A stretch of 64,000 nt of DNA from Stygiobacter sp. RIFOXYC2_FULL_38_25 (GTDB lineage Bacteria; Bacteroidota; Ignavibacteria; Ignavibacteriales; Melioribacteraceae), in assembly GCA_001803165.1 (NCBI GenBank), contig MHAZ01000006.1, forward strand, positions 125,428-189,427, in the 5' to 3' direction. This document shows positions 44,039-52,971 of this stretch, in pieces. The translations under genes and the position numbers were made by a program. Under the pieces are notes generated by a model that was not told where the DNA came from, did no database searches, and was given only the letters and a program-made list of their open reading frames with translations. How positions within the stretch are numbered: the stretch's first letter is position 1; each line of letters starts with the position of its first letter.

Positions 44039-44444
44039 AGCAGTTCACCTTATTTATTGGAGAAGTAAGTTGACTTTTGAATTTAATTTATAGAAAATCT
44101 TTAAGAATCTCAGAGGAAAGATGAAATATCGACAGGTTGATGAATCAGATACGCTTCATTAATGATTTGTCCTAAAGATGGTTTCTGTACAGATGCCCGA
44201 TCTGGCGTACCGGCAGAATTTATTATTATAATTCCATGAGTATGATTTGGCATAATAACATAATAACCATGATCAGCTGTGCTCAAACGATTTGGAATTT
44301 CTAATCAGCAATGCTCAACATAATTTCCAATTTCATTCATAATCATTTTTTCGTGTAAAATTTTGCCATGTTGAAACCATGAAAAATCAATATCCTCACA
44401 ATTCTCTATCTCAGCTTCTGTACTGAATTGCTTCCGGAATATGA
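44039..44444. other. Intergenic region between the sulfatase gene and dinD
   Basis: About 400 bases filled almost entirely by the RAYT pseudogene (44110-44370) and a decayed duplicate of the comM 3' end (44391-44451). A promoter for the sulfatase gene presumably lies at 44039-44109, but none is clear. Confidence 0.7.
44110..44370 (-). pseudogene. Decayed REP-associated tyrosine transposase (RAYT) fragment
   Basis: A minus-strand frame reads GKILHEKMIMNEIGNYVEHC, a stop codon, then LEIPNRLSTADHGYYVIMPN, then HTHGIIIINSAGTPDRAS and KPSLGQIINE. The intact HTH pair of the HUH motif and the LGQII helix place it in the RAYT family, but an internal stop and the missing ends (including the catalytic tyrosine region) make it a pseudogene. 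The first 27 bases are shared with the fragment at 41.2 kb. Confidence 0.82.
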
Positions 44445-44451
44445 TTAATTC
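44391..44451 (-). pseudogene. Duplicated 3' end of comM/yifB (copy 2)
   Basis: Read on the minus strand in the ComM frame this gives NHIPEAIQYRS, stop, DREL, stop, GY, against NHISEAIQYRSLDRELWGH in the real gene at 45322-45383. The two 60-base segments agree at about four-fifths of positions by eye. This copy starts at the dinD stop codon, so dinD is bracketed by two comM ends. Confidence 0.85.
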
Positions 44452-45284
44452 AAAAGTTTCGCTTTGCCGTTCTGGAGTTTTTTTTCTTTAGCTTTTCTTT
44501 TTTCTATCTGCTTTATGTCTTCTTCCGGCTTCAATATTTCCGGTTTAATTCCACGTTTTAATAGTACTTGTCTTGTTGCTTTACTGTTCTCTACAACTTC
44601 CTTCTCCAATTTTGGTTTTCCGGTTAAGTCTTTTGCTTTTATGTTATGGTCTGTCATCGCCAAAGCAAAATCTTTAGCACGTAATTCAACATCTGTATCA
44701 AAATCAGCAAGAGCTCTTTTCTCCGGAATGTTCCTTTTTTTCTTAAGTTCTTTAATCCCAATTCCACCATATAAAGCTCTAATATGTTTGTCTTTGAATG
44801 TAGCAAATTCGACCGGCAATTTTATTCCTCGTTCATATACTGTCTGTTCAATTTTTTCTTCTGTTTGCTTTAACTTTCGCCGGGATTTTAATCTTTTATC
44901 CTCATAACTAAGTTGTTCATTTATTTCTTGTTTTCTTGTTTGCACTGCAAAGTAAGTCTGAGCATATGCAATCTCTTGTTTGCGCGGATCACCATTTTGG
45001 GCAACTAAGTAACATGCGTATCTTGTAAGAAGAAAATCATTTATTTCTCTTTCTGCATCAGAACCAAGAGATACCTTTTTGGCGGAGCCGACAAAATGGT
45101 CTCCAATTTTCTGTCCACTAGCTTTACAAGCATCGAGAGATTTATTAATCACACCTTCGAACTTACGCCATTCTTTATAACCAAGCAGCGGCATCAACTC
45201 GCGTGCTGACCAATACTCTAAGTCATCCTGAACTTTTTTAATTGATTCAAGTTTAGTATTCAAATTAACTACGAACTTATTCAT
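44445..45284 (-). CDS. dinD: DNA damage-inducible protein D (DinD family)
   Basis: A 279-residue cytoplasmic protein of the DinD/antirepressor-like family. The BRO-N-like first half has LEYWSARELMPLLGYKEWRKFEGVI near residues 22-46 and LTRYACYLVAQNGDPRKQEIAYAQTYFAVQTRKQE near 85-119; the second half has the family's IRALYGGIGIKELKKKRNIP and a basic tail. In E. coli DinD inhibits RecA filaments and is SOS-induced; I see no obvious SOS operator by eye. It lies immediately downstream of comM between two comM 3' ends, suggesting that it arrived as an insertion. Confidence 0.9.
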   Translation of the reverse strand: MNKFVVNLNTKLESIKKVQDDLEYWSARELMPLLGYKEWRKFEGVINKSLDACKASGQKIGDHFVGSAKKVSLGSDAEREINDFLLTRYACYLVAQNGDPRKQEIAYAQTYFAVQTRKQEINEQLSYEDKRLKSRRKLKQTEEKIEQTVYERGIKLPVEFATFKDKHIRALYGGIGIKELKKKRNIPEKRALADFDTDVELRAKDFALAMTDHNIKAKDLTGKPKLEKEVVENSKATRQVLLKRGIKPEILKPEEDIKQIEKRKAKEKKLQNGKAKLLN

Positions 45285-45320
45285 AGCCTTACCTCATCAA
45301 TAATATTGCATTGAAAAATA

Positions 45321-46859
45321 CTAATGTCCCCATAATTCTCTATCCAAACTTCTGTACTGAATTGCTTCTGAGATGTGATTAGTTCTTATTTGCTCAAAGC
45401 TTTCAAGATCGGCAATTGTTCTTCCTACTTTTAATATTCTGTCGTATGCTCTCGCGGATAAGCCGAGTTTGTTCATCGCCATCTTAAGCAAATCTTCACT
45501 CGCTTTATCTAGTTGGCAAAATGTTTTGATTTCTTTAGAAGTCATATCAGCATTTTTGAAAACATGCTTAATTCCGGCAAATCTTTTCTGCTGAATATCC
45601 CTCGCGCCTACAACTCTTCTCCGAACCTCGGTTGATTTTTCACCGCTTGCTTTAGAAGCAAGTTCGTTAAACTTTACAGCCGGCACTTCTATGTGAATAT
45701 CAATCCGGTCTAAAAGAGGTCCGCTAATCCTTGCCATATATTTTTGGATTAGCGGAGTGTTGCAAGTGCATTCGTGATTAGGATCGGTGAAATATCCGCA
45801 CGGGCAAGGATTCATCGCAGCGGCAAGCATAAAATTCGCCGGAAATTCGATAGACATTTTCGATCTGCTAACTGTTACTTTGTAATCTTCAAGAGGCTGG
45901 CGCATAACTTCCAAAACATTTTTTTTGAATTCCGGCAATTCATCTAAAAAAAGAACTCCATGATGAGCAAAAGAAACTTCTCCGGGGCGAGGAAACGAAC
46001 CGCCTCCGATTAGCGCGGCATCGCTTACTGTATGGTGCGGACTCCGGAAAGGACGCTCGGTAATTATCGCCTTATCCTTTGCTAATATTCCAGCAACAGA
46101 ATGAATCTTTGTTGTTTCGAGCGCTTCTTCAAAAGTTAGCGGTGGGAGAATAGAGGGGAATCTTTTTGCCAGCATTGTCTTTCCACTTCCGGGCGGTCCA
46201 ATCATTATAATGTTATGCCCACCCGCAGCTGCAATTTCTAAAGCCCGTTTTACATTCTCTTGCCCTTTCACGTCGGCAAAATCGAGAATGTAATCATTAA
46301 CATGCGCAAACAATTCTTCTTTATTCGAAATGTAAGATTGGAATTCCCCTTCTCCATTCAAAAATTTGATTACATCATTCAGCGTTTCTAATCCATAGAC
46401 TTTGATACCTTCAACGATGGAAGCTTCCCGGACAGAATCAGCAGGTAAAATTATTCTCTTAATTCCTTTTCTCTTTGCTTCAACAGCAATTGGTAAACCA
46501 CCTTTAACTTTTCTTAATGTTCCATCTAACGAAAGCTCCCCAAGAAAAATTGTATCTGTTAAAAGCCCGGAACTTAGTATTTCCGTCGCTTCAAGTATTC
46601 CAATTGCAATCGGGAGATCGAACGAACTGCCTTCTTTCTTTATATCTGCGGGTGCAAGATTAACTGTAATCTTCTTGTGAGGTAATGTAATTCCGGAATT
46701 TTTAATTGCGGCAGAAACGCGCTCGCGGCTTTCCTTTACTGCGTTATCCGGCAATCCAACAATTGTAACTGAGGGAAGATTATTTTCGCTGTGAGTTTCT
46801 ACTTCTACAAGATAAGCGTCTATTCCAATTGTAGCACCGGATAGGATTTTCGAAAACAT
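45321..46859 (-). CDS. comM: YifB/ComM-family magnesium chelatase-like AAA+ ATPase
   Basis: A hexameric helicase-type ATPase; ComM promotes branch migration during natural transformation in Vibrio. The 512-residue product has the N-terminal ChlI-type domain (VTIVGLPDNAVKESRERV), Walker A GPPGSGKTML with Lys227, Walker B GVLFLDELPEF near residue 305, the NPCPCGYF...CTC cysteine cluster, arginine-finger region RISGPLLDRIDIHIEV and the C-terminal sensor domain (LSARAYDRILKVGRTIADL). Complete and probably functional. A decayed copy of its last 20 codons lies beyond dinD. Confidence 0.95.
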   Translation of the reverse strand: MFSKILSGATIGIDAYLVEVETHSENNLPSVTIVGLPDNAVKESRERVSAAIKNSGITLPHKKITVNLAPADIKKEGSSFDLPIAIGILEATEILSSGLLTDTIFLGELSLDGTLRKVKGGLPIAVEAKRKGIKRIILPADSVREASIVEGIKVYGLETLNDVIKFLNGEGEFQSYISNKEELFAHVNDYILDFADVKGQENVKRALEIAAAGGHNIIMIGPPGSGKTMLAKRFPSILPPLTFEEALETTKIHSVAGILAKDKAIITERPFRSPHHTVSDAALIGGGSFPRPGEVSFAHHGVLFLDELPEFKKNVLEVMRQPLEDYKVTVSRSKMSIEFPANFMLAAAMNPCPCGYFTDPNHECTCNTPLIQKYMARISGPLLDRIDIHIEVPAVKFNELASKASGEKSTEVRRRVVGARDIQQKRFAGIKHVFKNADMTSKEIKTFCQLDKASEDLLKMAMNKLGLSARAYDRILKVGRTIADLESFEQIRTNHISEAIQYRSLDRELWGH

Positions 46860-47047
46860 GGGTCATCCCCCAAATGGTTGTTAGTAAGCTAATAAAATTC
46901 TTCTCAACAATAAATGATAGTATTAAACTTACTTACTCGAATGTAACCATGGTAGCATTTTTACGCCAATATATTTTGACGGTTGTTGTCTTGAAAAACA
47001 ATTTTATATATTAAATGAGTTCTTTCATTCTACGGAGTAAACAAGAA

Positions 47048-48616
47048 ATGAGAAAAATTTTTATAAACATTCTGCTGCTCACAACTATATCTATTTCCGC
47101 ACAAGCAAAATTATTCGATAAGAAAGCAATAAAATTAAGCACCTCAACACTTTTGGATAAAATAAAAGGCGGTTGGGCCGGACAAGTAATTGGCGTTACC
47201 TACGGTGGACCAACAGAATTCAAATTTCAAGGAACGATGATTCAAGACTATCAAAATATTCCTTGGCAGGATGGTTATATAAAATGGTGGTACGAAAATG
47301 AACCGGGTCTTTATGATGATATTTACATGGACCTAACTTTTGTTGATGTAATTGAAAAATATGGTATAGACGCACCTGTTGATTCATTTGCAAAGGCTTT
47401 TGCTTATGCCGATTATCCTTTATGGCACGCGAACCAAGCCGCACGCTACAATATGATGCAAGGGATTATTCCGCCGCAATCCGGCTACTGGCTTAACAAT
47501 CCTCACGCTGATTGTATTGATTTTCAGATTGAAGCTGACTTTGCCGGACTGATGTCTCCGGGAATGCCGAATTCAGCTTCGGAAGTTTGCGACAAAGTTG
47601 GACACATCATGAATTACGGCGAAGGTTGGTACGGCGGCGTTTATGTTGCTTCAATGTACAGTCTTGCTTTCGCTTCAAACAACATAAACTTCATTGTTAC
47701 GGAAGCATTAAAATCCATTCCAAAGCAAAGTCACTTTTATCAATGCATCAACGATGTAATCCGATGGCACAAAAAATATCCTAACGATTGGAAAGCAAAC
47801 TGGTTTGAAGTCCAAAAGAAATGGACGGAAGACACCGGATGTCCTGATGGAGTTTTTACCGCATTTAATATTGATGCACGTATTAATTCCGCTTACATCG
47901 TTATTGGTCTCCTTTACGGCAAAGGTGATTTGGGATTAACAATGGATCTTGCTGCCAGATGCGGGCAAGATTCTGATTGCAATCCTGCTTCTGCTGCCGG
48001 AATATTAGGAACAGTTCTTGGCTACAATAAAATTCATGATACTTGGAAAAAGAATTTACATGAAGTTGAAGACATGGATTTCAAATACACAACTTATTCT
48101 TTGAACGATGTTTATTCTGTTGGATACAAACACGCTTTAGAAATGATTAAGAAAAACGGCGGCTCGGAGAACAACGGATTAGTAACTATAACGTATCAAA
48201 CTCCCAAACCAGTTAGATTTGAAAAATCCTTTGAAGGTATGGTTCCGGTTGCCCGCAAATGGGGCGGCTGGGCTGGCACTGTATTAAAAGATTCAGTCGT
48301 TCATAATTTTGAAGGGAATGGAGTTGTAGTAACAGGCTCATATTCGGAAATGAATGATAAGATTACTTTCACCAATTATGTCTTCAAATTGGAAGCCGAT
48401 CTCGATGGGAAAAAAGATACAATTTCACTTCCCTATAATTTCAAAACACGCCATACGGAAATGTTTAGCAAATACCGGCTACCATTAGGAAAACATCAGC
48501 TCAAACTAAAGCTGCTGAACCCTGACCCGATTGCAAATGTGATTATTAATGATGTAATAGTTTATTCTGATAAACCGGCAACGAGTATTATCAAACAAAT
48601 AAAGAATAAGAAATAG
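47048..48616 (+). CDS. Exported ADP-ribosylglycohydrolase-family protein
   Basis: A 522-residue exported protein. I start at the ATG at 47048, which has GGAG 11 bases upstream and begins a normal signal peptide (MRKIFINILLLTTISISAQA); an ATG at 47015 would add a polar extension. The ADP_ribosyl_GH fold is shown by KIKGGWAGQVIGVTYG, the acidic YDDIYMDLTFV motif, and CGQDSDCNPASAAGILGTVLG, the C-terminal metal-binding motif (usually GxDxDTNAA). A C-terminal beta domain (about 400-510) follows. Exported members are usually found with glycan-degradation genes, so a sugar substrate is as likely as ADP-ribose. Confidence 0.85.
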   Translation: MRKIFINILLLTTISISAQAKLFDKKAIKLSTSTLLDKIKGGWAGQVIGVTYGGPTEFKFQGTMIQDYQNIPWQDGYIKWWYENEPGLYDDIYMDLTFVDVIEKYGIDAPVDSFAKAFAYADYPLWHANQAARYNMMQGIIPPQSGYWLNNPHADCIDFQIEADFAGLMSPGMPNSASEVCDKVGHIMNYGEGWYGGVYVASMYSLAFASNNINFIVTEALKSIPKQSHFYQCINDVIRWHKKYPNDWKANWFEVQKKWTEDTGCPDGVFTAFNIDARINSAYIVIGLLYGKGDLGLTMDLAARCGQDSDCNPASAAGILGTVLGYNKIHDTWKKNLHEVEDMDFKYTTYSLNDVYSVGYKHALEMIKKNGGSENNGLVTITYQTPKPVRFEKSFEGMVPVARKWGGWAGTVLKDSVVHNFEGNGVVVTGSYSEMNDKITFTNYVFKLEADLDGKKDTISLPYNFKTRHTEMFSKYRLPLGKHQLKLKLLNPDPIANVIINDVIVYSDKPATSIIKQIKNKK

Positions 48617-48635
48617 AAACAGATTCGATCTGCCG

Positions 48636-50729
48636 TTATTTCATTAAAATAAATTTCTTTGTTTGGGTAAAGTTTCCAGCTTGCAATCTGTAAAAATAAA
48701 CACCGCTCGGTAGAGACGTTGCATGCAACGTCTTTACATATGAACCGGCTGGTTTGTATTCATCAACAAGCGTCGCGACTTCTCTTCCTAACAAATCGTA
48801 GACTTTAAGTGTAACGTGAGAACTTTTAGGGATTGTATAATTTATCGTTGTGCTTGGGTTGAATGGATTGGGATAGTTTTGAGAGAGGGAAACCTCAGAT
48901 GGAATTGTCTGCTCGACTTTAACATCAACAGAAGTGATGCCCCCGTTTGTAGTTTTCAAAATAGTGCCATTAGCCCCAACAACATATCCTTCATCTTTAG
49001 AAATGAAAGAAACTCCATACAAATTATCGCGTGTTCCACTTTTCTGTTGTACCCAACTTCTACCAGCATCTGTTGATCGAATGATTAAACCACCAGCTCC
49101 TACTGCTGCTACACTATTTACTTTTACAAAAGATACGCTGCTTAATGCAGTATTTGTGTTACTTATTTCTTGTTGCCAAGAGCTTCCACTGTCGGTTGTT
49201 TTAAGTATAGTACCAAATTCACCAACTGTTATTCCATTATTCCTATCAGTAAATGATACGCTGTTAAGAGTATTCTTTGAACCACTATTTTGAGGTTCCC
49301 AGGTTTCACCGCTATTTGTAGTTTTTAATATCACTCCATAAGCCCCAACAATAAATCCAACCATTTTGTCAATGAAAGTTACTCCAAACAACAGAGCTTT
49401 TTGATCTGTTGTTATATCAAACCAAGTTTTTCCACCATCAGTTGTTCTTAAAATACCTCTCCCAACTGCAATAGCGTTATTTGAATCCGAAAAGGCAATT
49501 CCAAACATCTCTCTAAGACTACTTTGATAAGTTAGTTGCCAATTTAAACCGCCATCAGTAGTTCTATAAATACTTTCCCATCCAACCGAAACACCTTTTT
49601 TTCTTGTGACAAAAGCAATAGCTCTGCGCCATGTCATACCATCAATTTTTCTTTGAACCCATTCTTTCCCGCCGTTTGTTGTGTTCAGTATTAAATTAAT
49701 ATAACCTGCTGCCCATCCGTAATTAGAGTCAATAAAATTTACAGAAAGTAAGGTACCTCTAGAACCCGGACTAGATTCAGCCCAGGTTTGACCACTATTC
49801 GTTGTAGTTAAAATCGTTCCGTTATCTCCAACGATGAATGCAAATGAACTATCAAAAAATGTCACTTCCCAACATGTTCCAACAACAAATCCAGTATTAA
49901 CTTTTGTCCATGAACGACCTCCATCGGTTGTTTTATAAATTGGAGTATTAAATCCAACAGTCAATCCATTTAGCGAGTCAGCAAAGGAAACACTATTCAA
50001 CAAACCGGCAGTGCTTGGACTGTTTGGTGGCAATTCAAACTTTGCTTCAGACCAAGAGTTACCTCCGTCGTTTGATCTAATGATTATACGATAACCTACA
50101 ACAATAATATTATCTTTATCTATGTATTGAATACTACAAAAATATTTATTCGAGTCTTGCGAAGCAGATTCCCATGATTTACCCCCATCTTGTGTTTTAA
50201 GAATTGTTCCTTTCCAACCAACAATTAAGCCGTTTTTTTCATCAAAGAATTTAACTTCTCTCAGTAGCTCAGTTGTCTTTGTTAATTGCTTTTGCCATGT
50301 TTCTCCGACATCTGTTGACTTAAGAATTATACCGTCTGAACCCACAGCTAAACAATTATTCCGATCAATAAAGGTAATACTACTTATTGAGCTTTCAGTA
50401 CCGCTGCTTTTGGGTAACCAAGTTATTCCACCGTTTGTAGTTTTTAGAATTACTCCTTCAGATCCAACTACAAATCCGTTTTCATTATCATTAAAAACTA
50501 CATCGGTCAAACTTTGGCTCGTTCCAGTTAACTGCAATGTCCAGGTTTTTCCACCATCTGTAGTTTTATTTATAGTACCATTCTCGCCCACTATCCACCC
50601 CAACAGGGCGTTTTCGAAATGTACACCATAAATCGCATTACCTTGTGGTAAAGGATTCTGCCAAATCCATTGAGCTATTGCTACTTGTATTGTAATTAGT
50701 ATTAATATTACTGTAAGTTTTGTTTTCAT
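48636..50729 (-). CDS. Secreted YCF48/BNR-repeat beta-propeller protein with type IX sorting tail
   Basis: A 697-residue exported protein: signal peptide (about 1-19), then about 13 repeats of roughly 45 residues each carrying GTILKTTDGGxTW and F.D..NG..VG elements, the YCF48/photosystem-II-stability-factor or BNR-like pattern, folding as one or two propellers. The C-terminal sorting domain (about 610-697) has NYPNPFNPSTTINYTIP, KVYDLLGREVATLVDE and KKFILMK. Such propellers are common surface proteins in this group; partner and activity are unknown. The third copy of the 28-base palindrome lies within the tail. Confidence 0.9.
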   Translation of the reverse strand: MKTKLTVILILITIQVAIAQWIWQNPLPQGNAIYGVHFENALLGWIVGENGTINKTTDGGKTWTLQLTGTSQSLTDVVFNDNENGFVVGSEGVILKTTNGGITWLPKSSGTESSISSITFIDRNNCLAVGSDGIILKSTDVGETWQKQLTKTTELLREVKFFDEKNGLIVGWKGTILKTQDGGKSWESASQDSNKYFCSIQYIDKDNIIVVGYRIIIRSNDGGNSWSEAKFELPPNSPSTAGLLNSVSFADSLNGLTVGFNTPIYKTTDGGRSWTKVNTGFVVGTCWEVTFFDSSFAFIVGDNGTILTTTNSGQTWAESSPGSRGTLLSVNFIDSNYGWAAGYINLILNTTNGGKEWVQRKIDGMTWRRAIAFVTRKKGVSVGWESIYRTTDGGLNWQLTYQSSLREMFGIAFSDSNNAIAVGRGILRTTDGGKTWFDITTDQKALLFGVTFIDKMVGFIVGAYGVILKTTNSGETWEPQNSGSKNTLNSVSFTDRNNGITVGEFGTILKTTDSGSSWQQEISNTNTALSSVSFVKVNSVAAVGAGGLIIRSTDAGRSWVQQKSGTRDNLYGVSFISKDEGYVVGANGTILKTTNGGITSVDVKVEQTIPSEVSLSQNYPNPFNPSTTINYTIPKSSHVTLKVYDLLGREVATLVDEYKPAGSYVKTLHATSLPSGVYFYRLQAGNFTQTKKFILMK
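48710..48737. repeat. 28-base palindrome inside a sorting-tail coding region (copy 3)
   Basis: Same as the copies at 10384 and 12978: centre TTGCATGCAA, 20 bases perfectly palindromic, outer four bases on each side paired with one G-T exception, and encoding VKTLHATSLP in frame. Confidence 0.9.
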
Positions 50730-50814
50730 TCGAGCCCCTTTTACCGCCCACTTGTTTTTAGCTATACCTAACTAAAATATTCTTTGATTGATGTGCAAGT
50801 ACAAAATTTTTCCT

Positions 50815-50841
50815 AAAAAAACCCCGCTCATGTTTGGCGGG
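50815..50841 (-). terminator. Rho-independent terminator for the nuo/toxin-antitoxin unit
   Basis: On the minus strand CCCGC-CAAACATGA-GCGGG is followed by seven T residues. It lies 55 bases after the RelE stop and would end transcription coming from nuoGHI and the antitoxin-toxin pair. Confidence 0.75.
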
Positions 50842-50895
50842 CTGATACTTTGACTCAGGCTCAGAACAACACTAAAATGGCTTTCAAGAATTTTA

Positions 50896-51159
50896 TCACT
50901 TTTTCTTCTTATAAACTTCTTTTCGGTGTTTAATTCTAAAAACAAAAATAGATTTTGCTGAATCATCTATTTCATATAAGACACGGTAATTTCCAATTCT
51001 TATCCTATAACCTTCTTGCTCGGTAAGCTTTTGAGTGCCAATAGTCCTTGGGTCTTGCGAAAGGAGAAAAATCTTAGGTGCTAGGCGAATAACTTCTTTA
51101 TCCGGTAGTTTATCCAAGTCCTTCTGAGCAGAAGGCTTAATGATTAATTTGTAAGCCAC
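50896..51159 (-). CDS. RelE/ParE-type toxin
   Basis: An 87-residue toxin of the RelE superfamily, which usually cleaves mRNA on the ribosome. It shows the family pattern KLIIKPSAQKDLDKLP at the start, DPRTIGTQKL in the middle and YRIRIGNYRVLYEIDD with IFVFRIKHRKEVYK at the end; the Arg and Tyr residues of the last part form the usual active site. Its start overlaps the antitoxin gene by 23 bases, as expected for a cotranscribed pair. Confidence 0.9.
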   Translation of the reverse strand: MAYKLIIKPSAQKDLDKLPDKEVIRLAPKIFLLSQDPRTIGTQKLTEQEGYRIRIGNYRVLYEIDDSAKSIFVFRIKHRKEVYKKKK

Positions 51160-51331
51160 GTTTTTGCAAATATTGTTCTATAGATATGTCCTTTCCTTTT
51201 ACAAGCTTTGATGCTTTATAGTCAACCATATCTTCCATCAATTCTATAGAGTCGCTAAGAGCTGGATTCTTTTTCATTTTCTCCCAATCTGCTCTTGGAA
51301 TTTTAACGTGTGTTTTTGTTTTAGTGATCAT
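51137..51331 (-). CDS. Antitoxin partner of the RelE-type toxin
   Basis: A 64-residue acidic/helical protein directly upstream of and overlapping the toxin gene. The N-terminus (KTHVKIPRADWEKMKKNP) could form the ribbon or helix that binds DNA; the C-terminal half (SKLVKGKDISIEQYLQKRG) has the ISIEQYL element typical of antitoxins paired with RelE toxins. Family assignment rests mainly on position and size. Confidence 0.8.
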   Translation of the reverse strand: MITKTKTHVKIPRADWEKMKKNPALSDSIELMEDMVDYKASKLVKGKDISIEQYLQKRGLQINH

Positions 51332-51362
51332 TACAAACCTTCTTTCAAAAAAAAAATTGTCT

Positions 51363-51860
51363 TTACTTCTTAAACTTTCTCAGAAACTCTATTCTATCTT
51401 TCAATTCATCTACCGGAACTAACAATTTGTCTTTACCAAAAATTGCACTCTCGCGGTTCTGAAAAACCAGCTCGTAATCTTTACTCATAACAATTGCTTC
51501 TTCAGGACAAACTTCTTCGCAGAAGCCGCAGAAGATGCAGCGGAGCATATTTATTTCAAATTTTTGAGGGAATCTTTCTTTCTCTAATTCAGTTTCTGCA
51601 GCTTGTACTTCTATAGCAAGAGCCGGACAAACACGCGAACACAATCCGCACGCAACACATCTTTCAGTTCCTGTACTCTCTTGAACCAAAACCGGACGAC
51701 CGCGATACGATGCCGGCGGCTCAAACTTAACTTCCGGATACTGCATTGTTACACTAGGAGAAAACATCTGCCTCAATGTCAAAGCCAATCCTTTGACAAT
51801 TTCCGGGATGTACATCTTTTCTAGAAACGTAAGGTTATTTAATCTTTTCTTTTCAGCCAT
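51363..51860 (-). CDS. nuoI: NADH-quinone oxidoreductase subunit I
   Basis: Peripheral-arm subunit carrying two [4Fe-4S] clusters (N6a, N6b) that pass electrons toward quinone. I start at the ATG at 51860, seven bases after GGAAGG. The 165-residue product has two CxxCxxCxxxCP sets: [16 protein letters not shown] and [16 protein letters not shown], preceded by the RGRPVLV segment. It is 16 bases after nuoH. nuoJKLMN do not follow; a toxin-antitoxin pair and a terminator do. Confidence 0.95.
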   Translation of the reverse strand: MAEKKRLNNLTFLEKMYIPEIVKGLALTLRQMFSPSVTMQYPEVKFEPPASYRGRPVLVQESTGTERCVACGLCSRVCPALAIEVQAAETELEKERFPQKFEINMLRCIFCGFCEEVCPEEAIVMSKDYELVFQNRESAIFGKDKLLVPVDELKDRIEFLRKFKK

Positions 51861-51876
51861 TTCATTCCTTCCGGTT

Positions 51877-52908
51877 TTAGAATCCAAAAATCATTATTAA
51901 TGCAGCGACCCAAAGAATATTTAATAATGAAAGTGGGAACATCACTTTCCAGCCTAAATCCATTAGCTGATCATAACGGAATCTTGGGATACTCCATCTA
52001 ACCCATATAAAGAAAAACATAAAGAATGCTACTTTTAACAGGAACGCACCAATTTGCAACAGCACAAGCAAAGTTGAATTGAGCCCAAGTTTATCTATAT
52101 ATGGAATTTGATATCCGCCGAGATACAAAGTAACTATCATCATACTTGCCACAATCATGTTGGCATATTCGGCTAAGAAAAATCCCGCGAATTTGAATGA
52201 GCTATATTCAGTATGATAACCACCAACAAGTTCAGGTTCAGCTTCCGGTAAATCGAAAGGTAATCTGTTTGTTTCAGCAAAAGCAGAAACCAAAAAAGTA
52301 ATAAACCCAATAGGCTGAATAAAAGCATTCCACATAAATCCGTATTGCGATGCAACAATCTTTAGCGGACTAAGCGATTGCGAAAGCATTATTACACCGG
52401 CAATTGAAAAGCCCATCGAGACTTCGTAAGAAATCATTTGTGCGGAAGAACGGATACCGCCAAGCAAAGAATATTTACTTCCGCTTGACCAGCCGGCAAA
52501 TGTAATTCCGTAAACTCCAAGCGATGTTAAAGCAAGTACGTAAAGTATTCCAATATTAACATCCGCTACTACTAAATTAATTTTGTAACCAAAAATTTCT
52601 ACAGCCGAACCAATTGGAATTACCGCATAAGTGGCGAACGCAACAAATAAAGCAATAAACGGCGCAAGTGTGTGCAAAATTTTATTAGCTTTTTCCGGAA
52701 TAATGTCTTCTTTCAAAAGAAGTTTGAATACATCCGCAAATGGCTGAAGCAAACCGAGCCATCCAACTCTGTTTGGACCTTTACGGTTTTGCACCCACGC
52801 GGCAATTTTTCTTTCAAAGTAAACCGTGTAAGCAACTGAAAGCAGCATCAAAACTACAATCAATACAATTTTGATGAGTGCGATTATTATAACTTCCAAA
52901 ATACTCAT
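51877..52908 (-). CDS. nuoH: NADH-quinone oxidoreductase subunit H
   Basis: Membrane subunit forming much of the quinone site. The 343-residue product has eight or so spans and the characteristic loops: [20 protein letters not shown] near residues 29-48, [21 protein letters not shown] near 139-159, [26 protein letters not shown] near 212-237 and [14 protein letters not shown] near 303. Length is typical. It lies between nuoG and nuoI, with a hairpin-repeat pair in the nuoG-nuoH spacer. Confidence 0.96.
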   Translation of the reverse strand: MSILEVIIIALIKIVLIVVLMLLSVAYTVYFERKIAAWVQNRKGPNRVGWLGLLQPFADVFKLLLKEDIIPEKANKILHTLAPFIALFVAFATYAVIPIGSAVEIFGYKINLVVADVNIGILYVLALTSLGVYGITFAGWSSGSKYSLLGGIRSSAQMISYEVSMGFSIAGVIMLSQSLSPLKIVASQYGFMWNAFIQPIGFITFLVSAFAETNRLPFDLPEAEPELVGGYHTEYSSFKFAGFFLAEYANMIVASMMIVTLYLGGYQIPYIDKLGLNSTLLVLLQIGAFLLKVAFFMFFFIWVRWSIPRFRYDQLMDLGWKVMFPLSLLNILWVAALIMIFGF

Positions 52909-52925
52909 TAGTTAACAACTCCTTA

Positions 52926-52960
52926 AATTCTGAGTCCCGCATAGCGGGAAGAAGAATCCC
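52926..52960 (+). repeat. Interspersed hairpin repeat, copy D
   Basis: Outer arms ATTCT/AGAAT with inner CCCGC-ATA-GCGGG, in the nuoG-nuoH spacer. It is inverted relative to copy F 16 bases further on. Confidence 0.85.
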
Positions 52961-52971
52961 AATGTTCTTGT

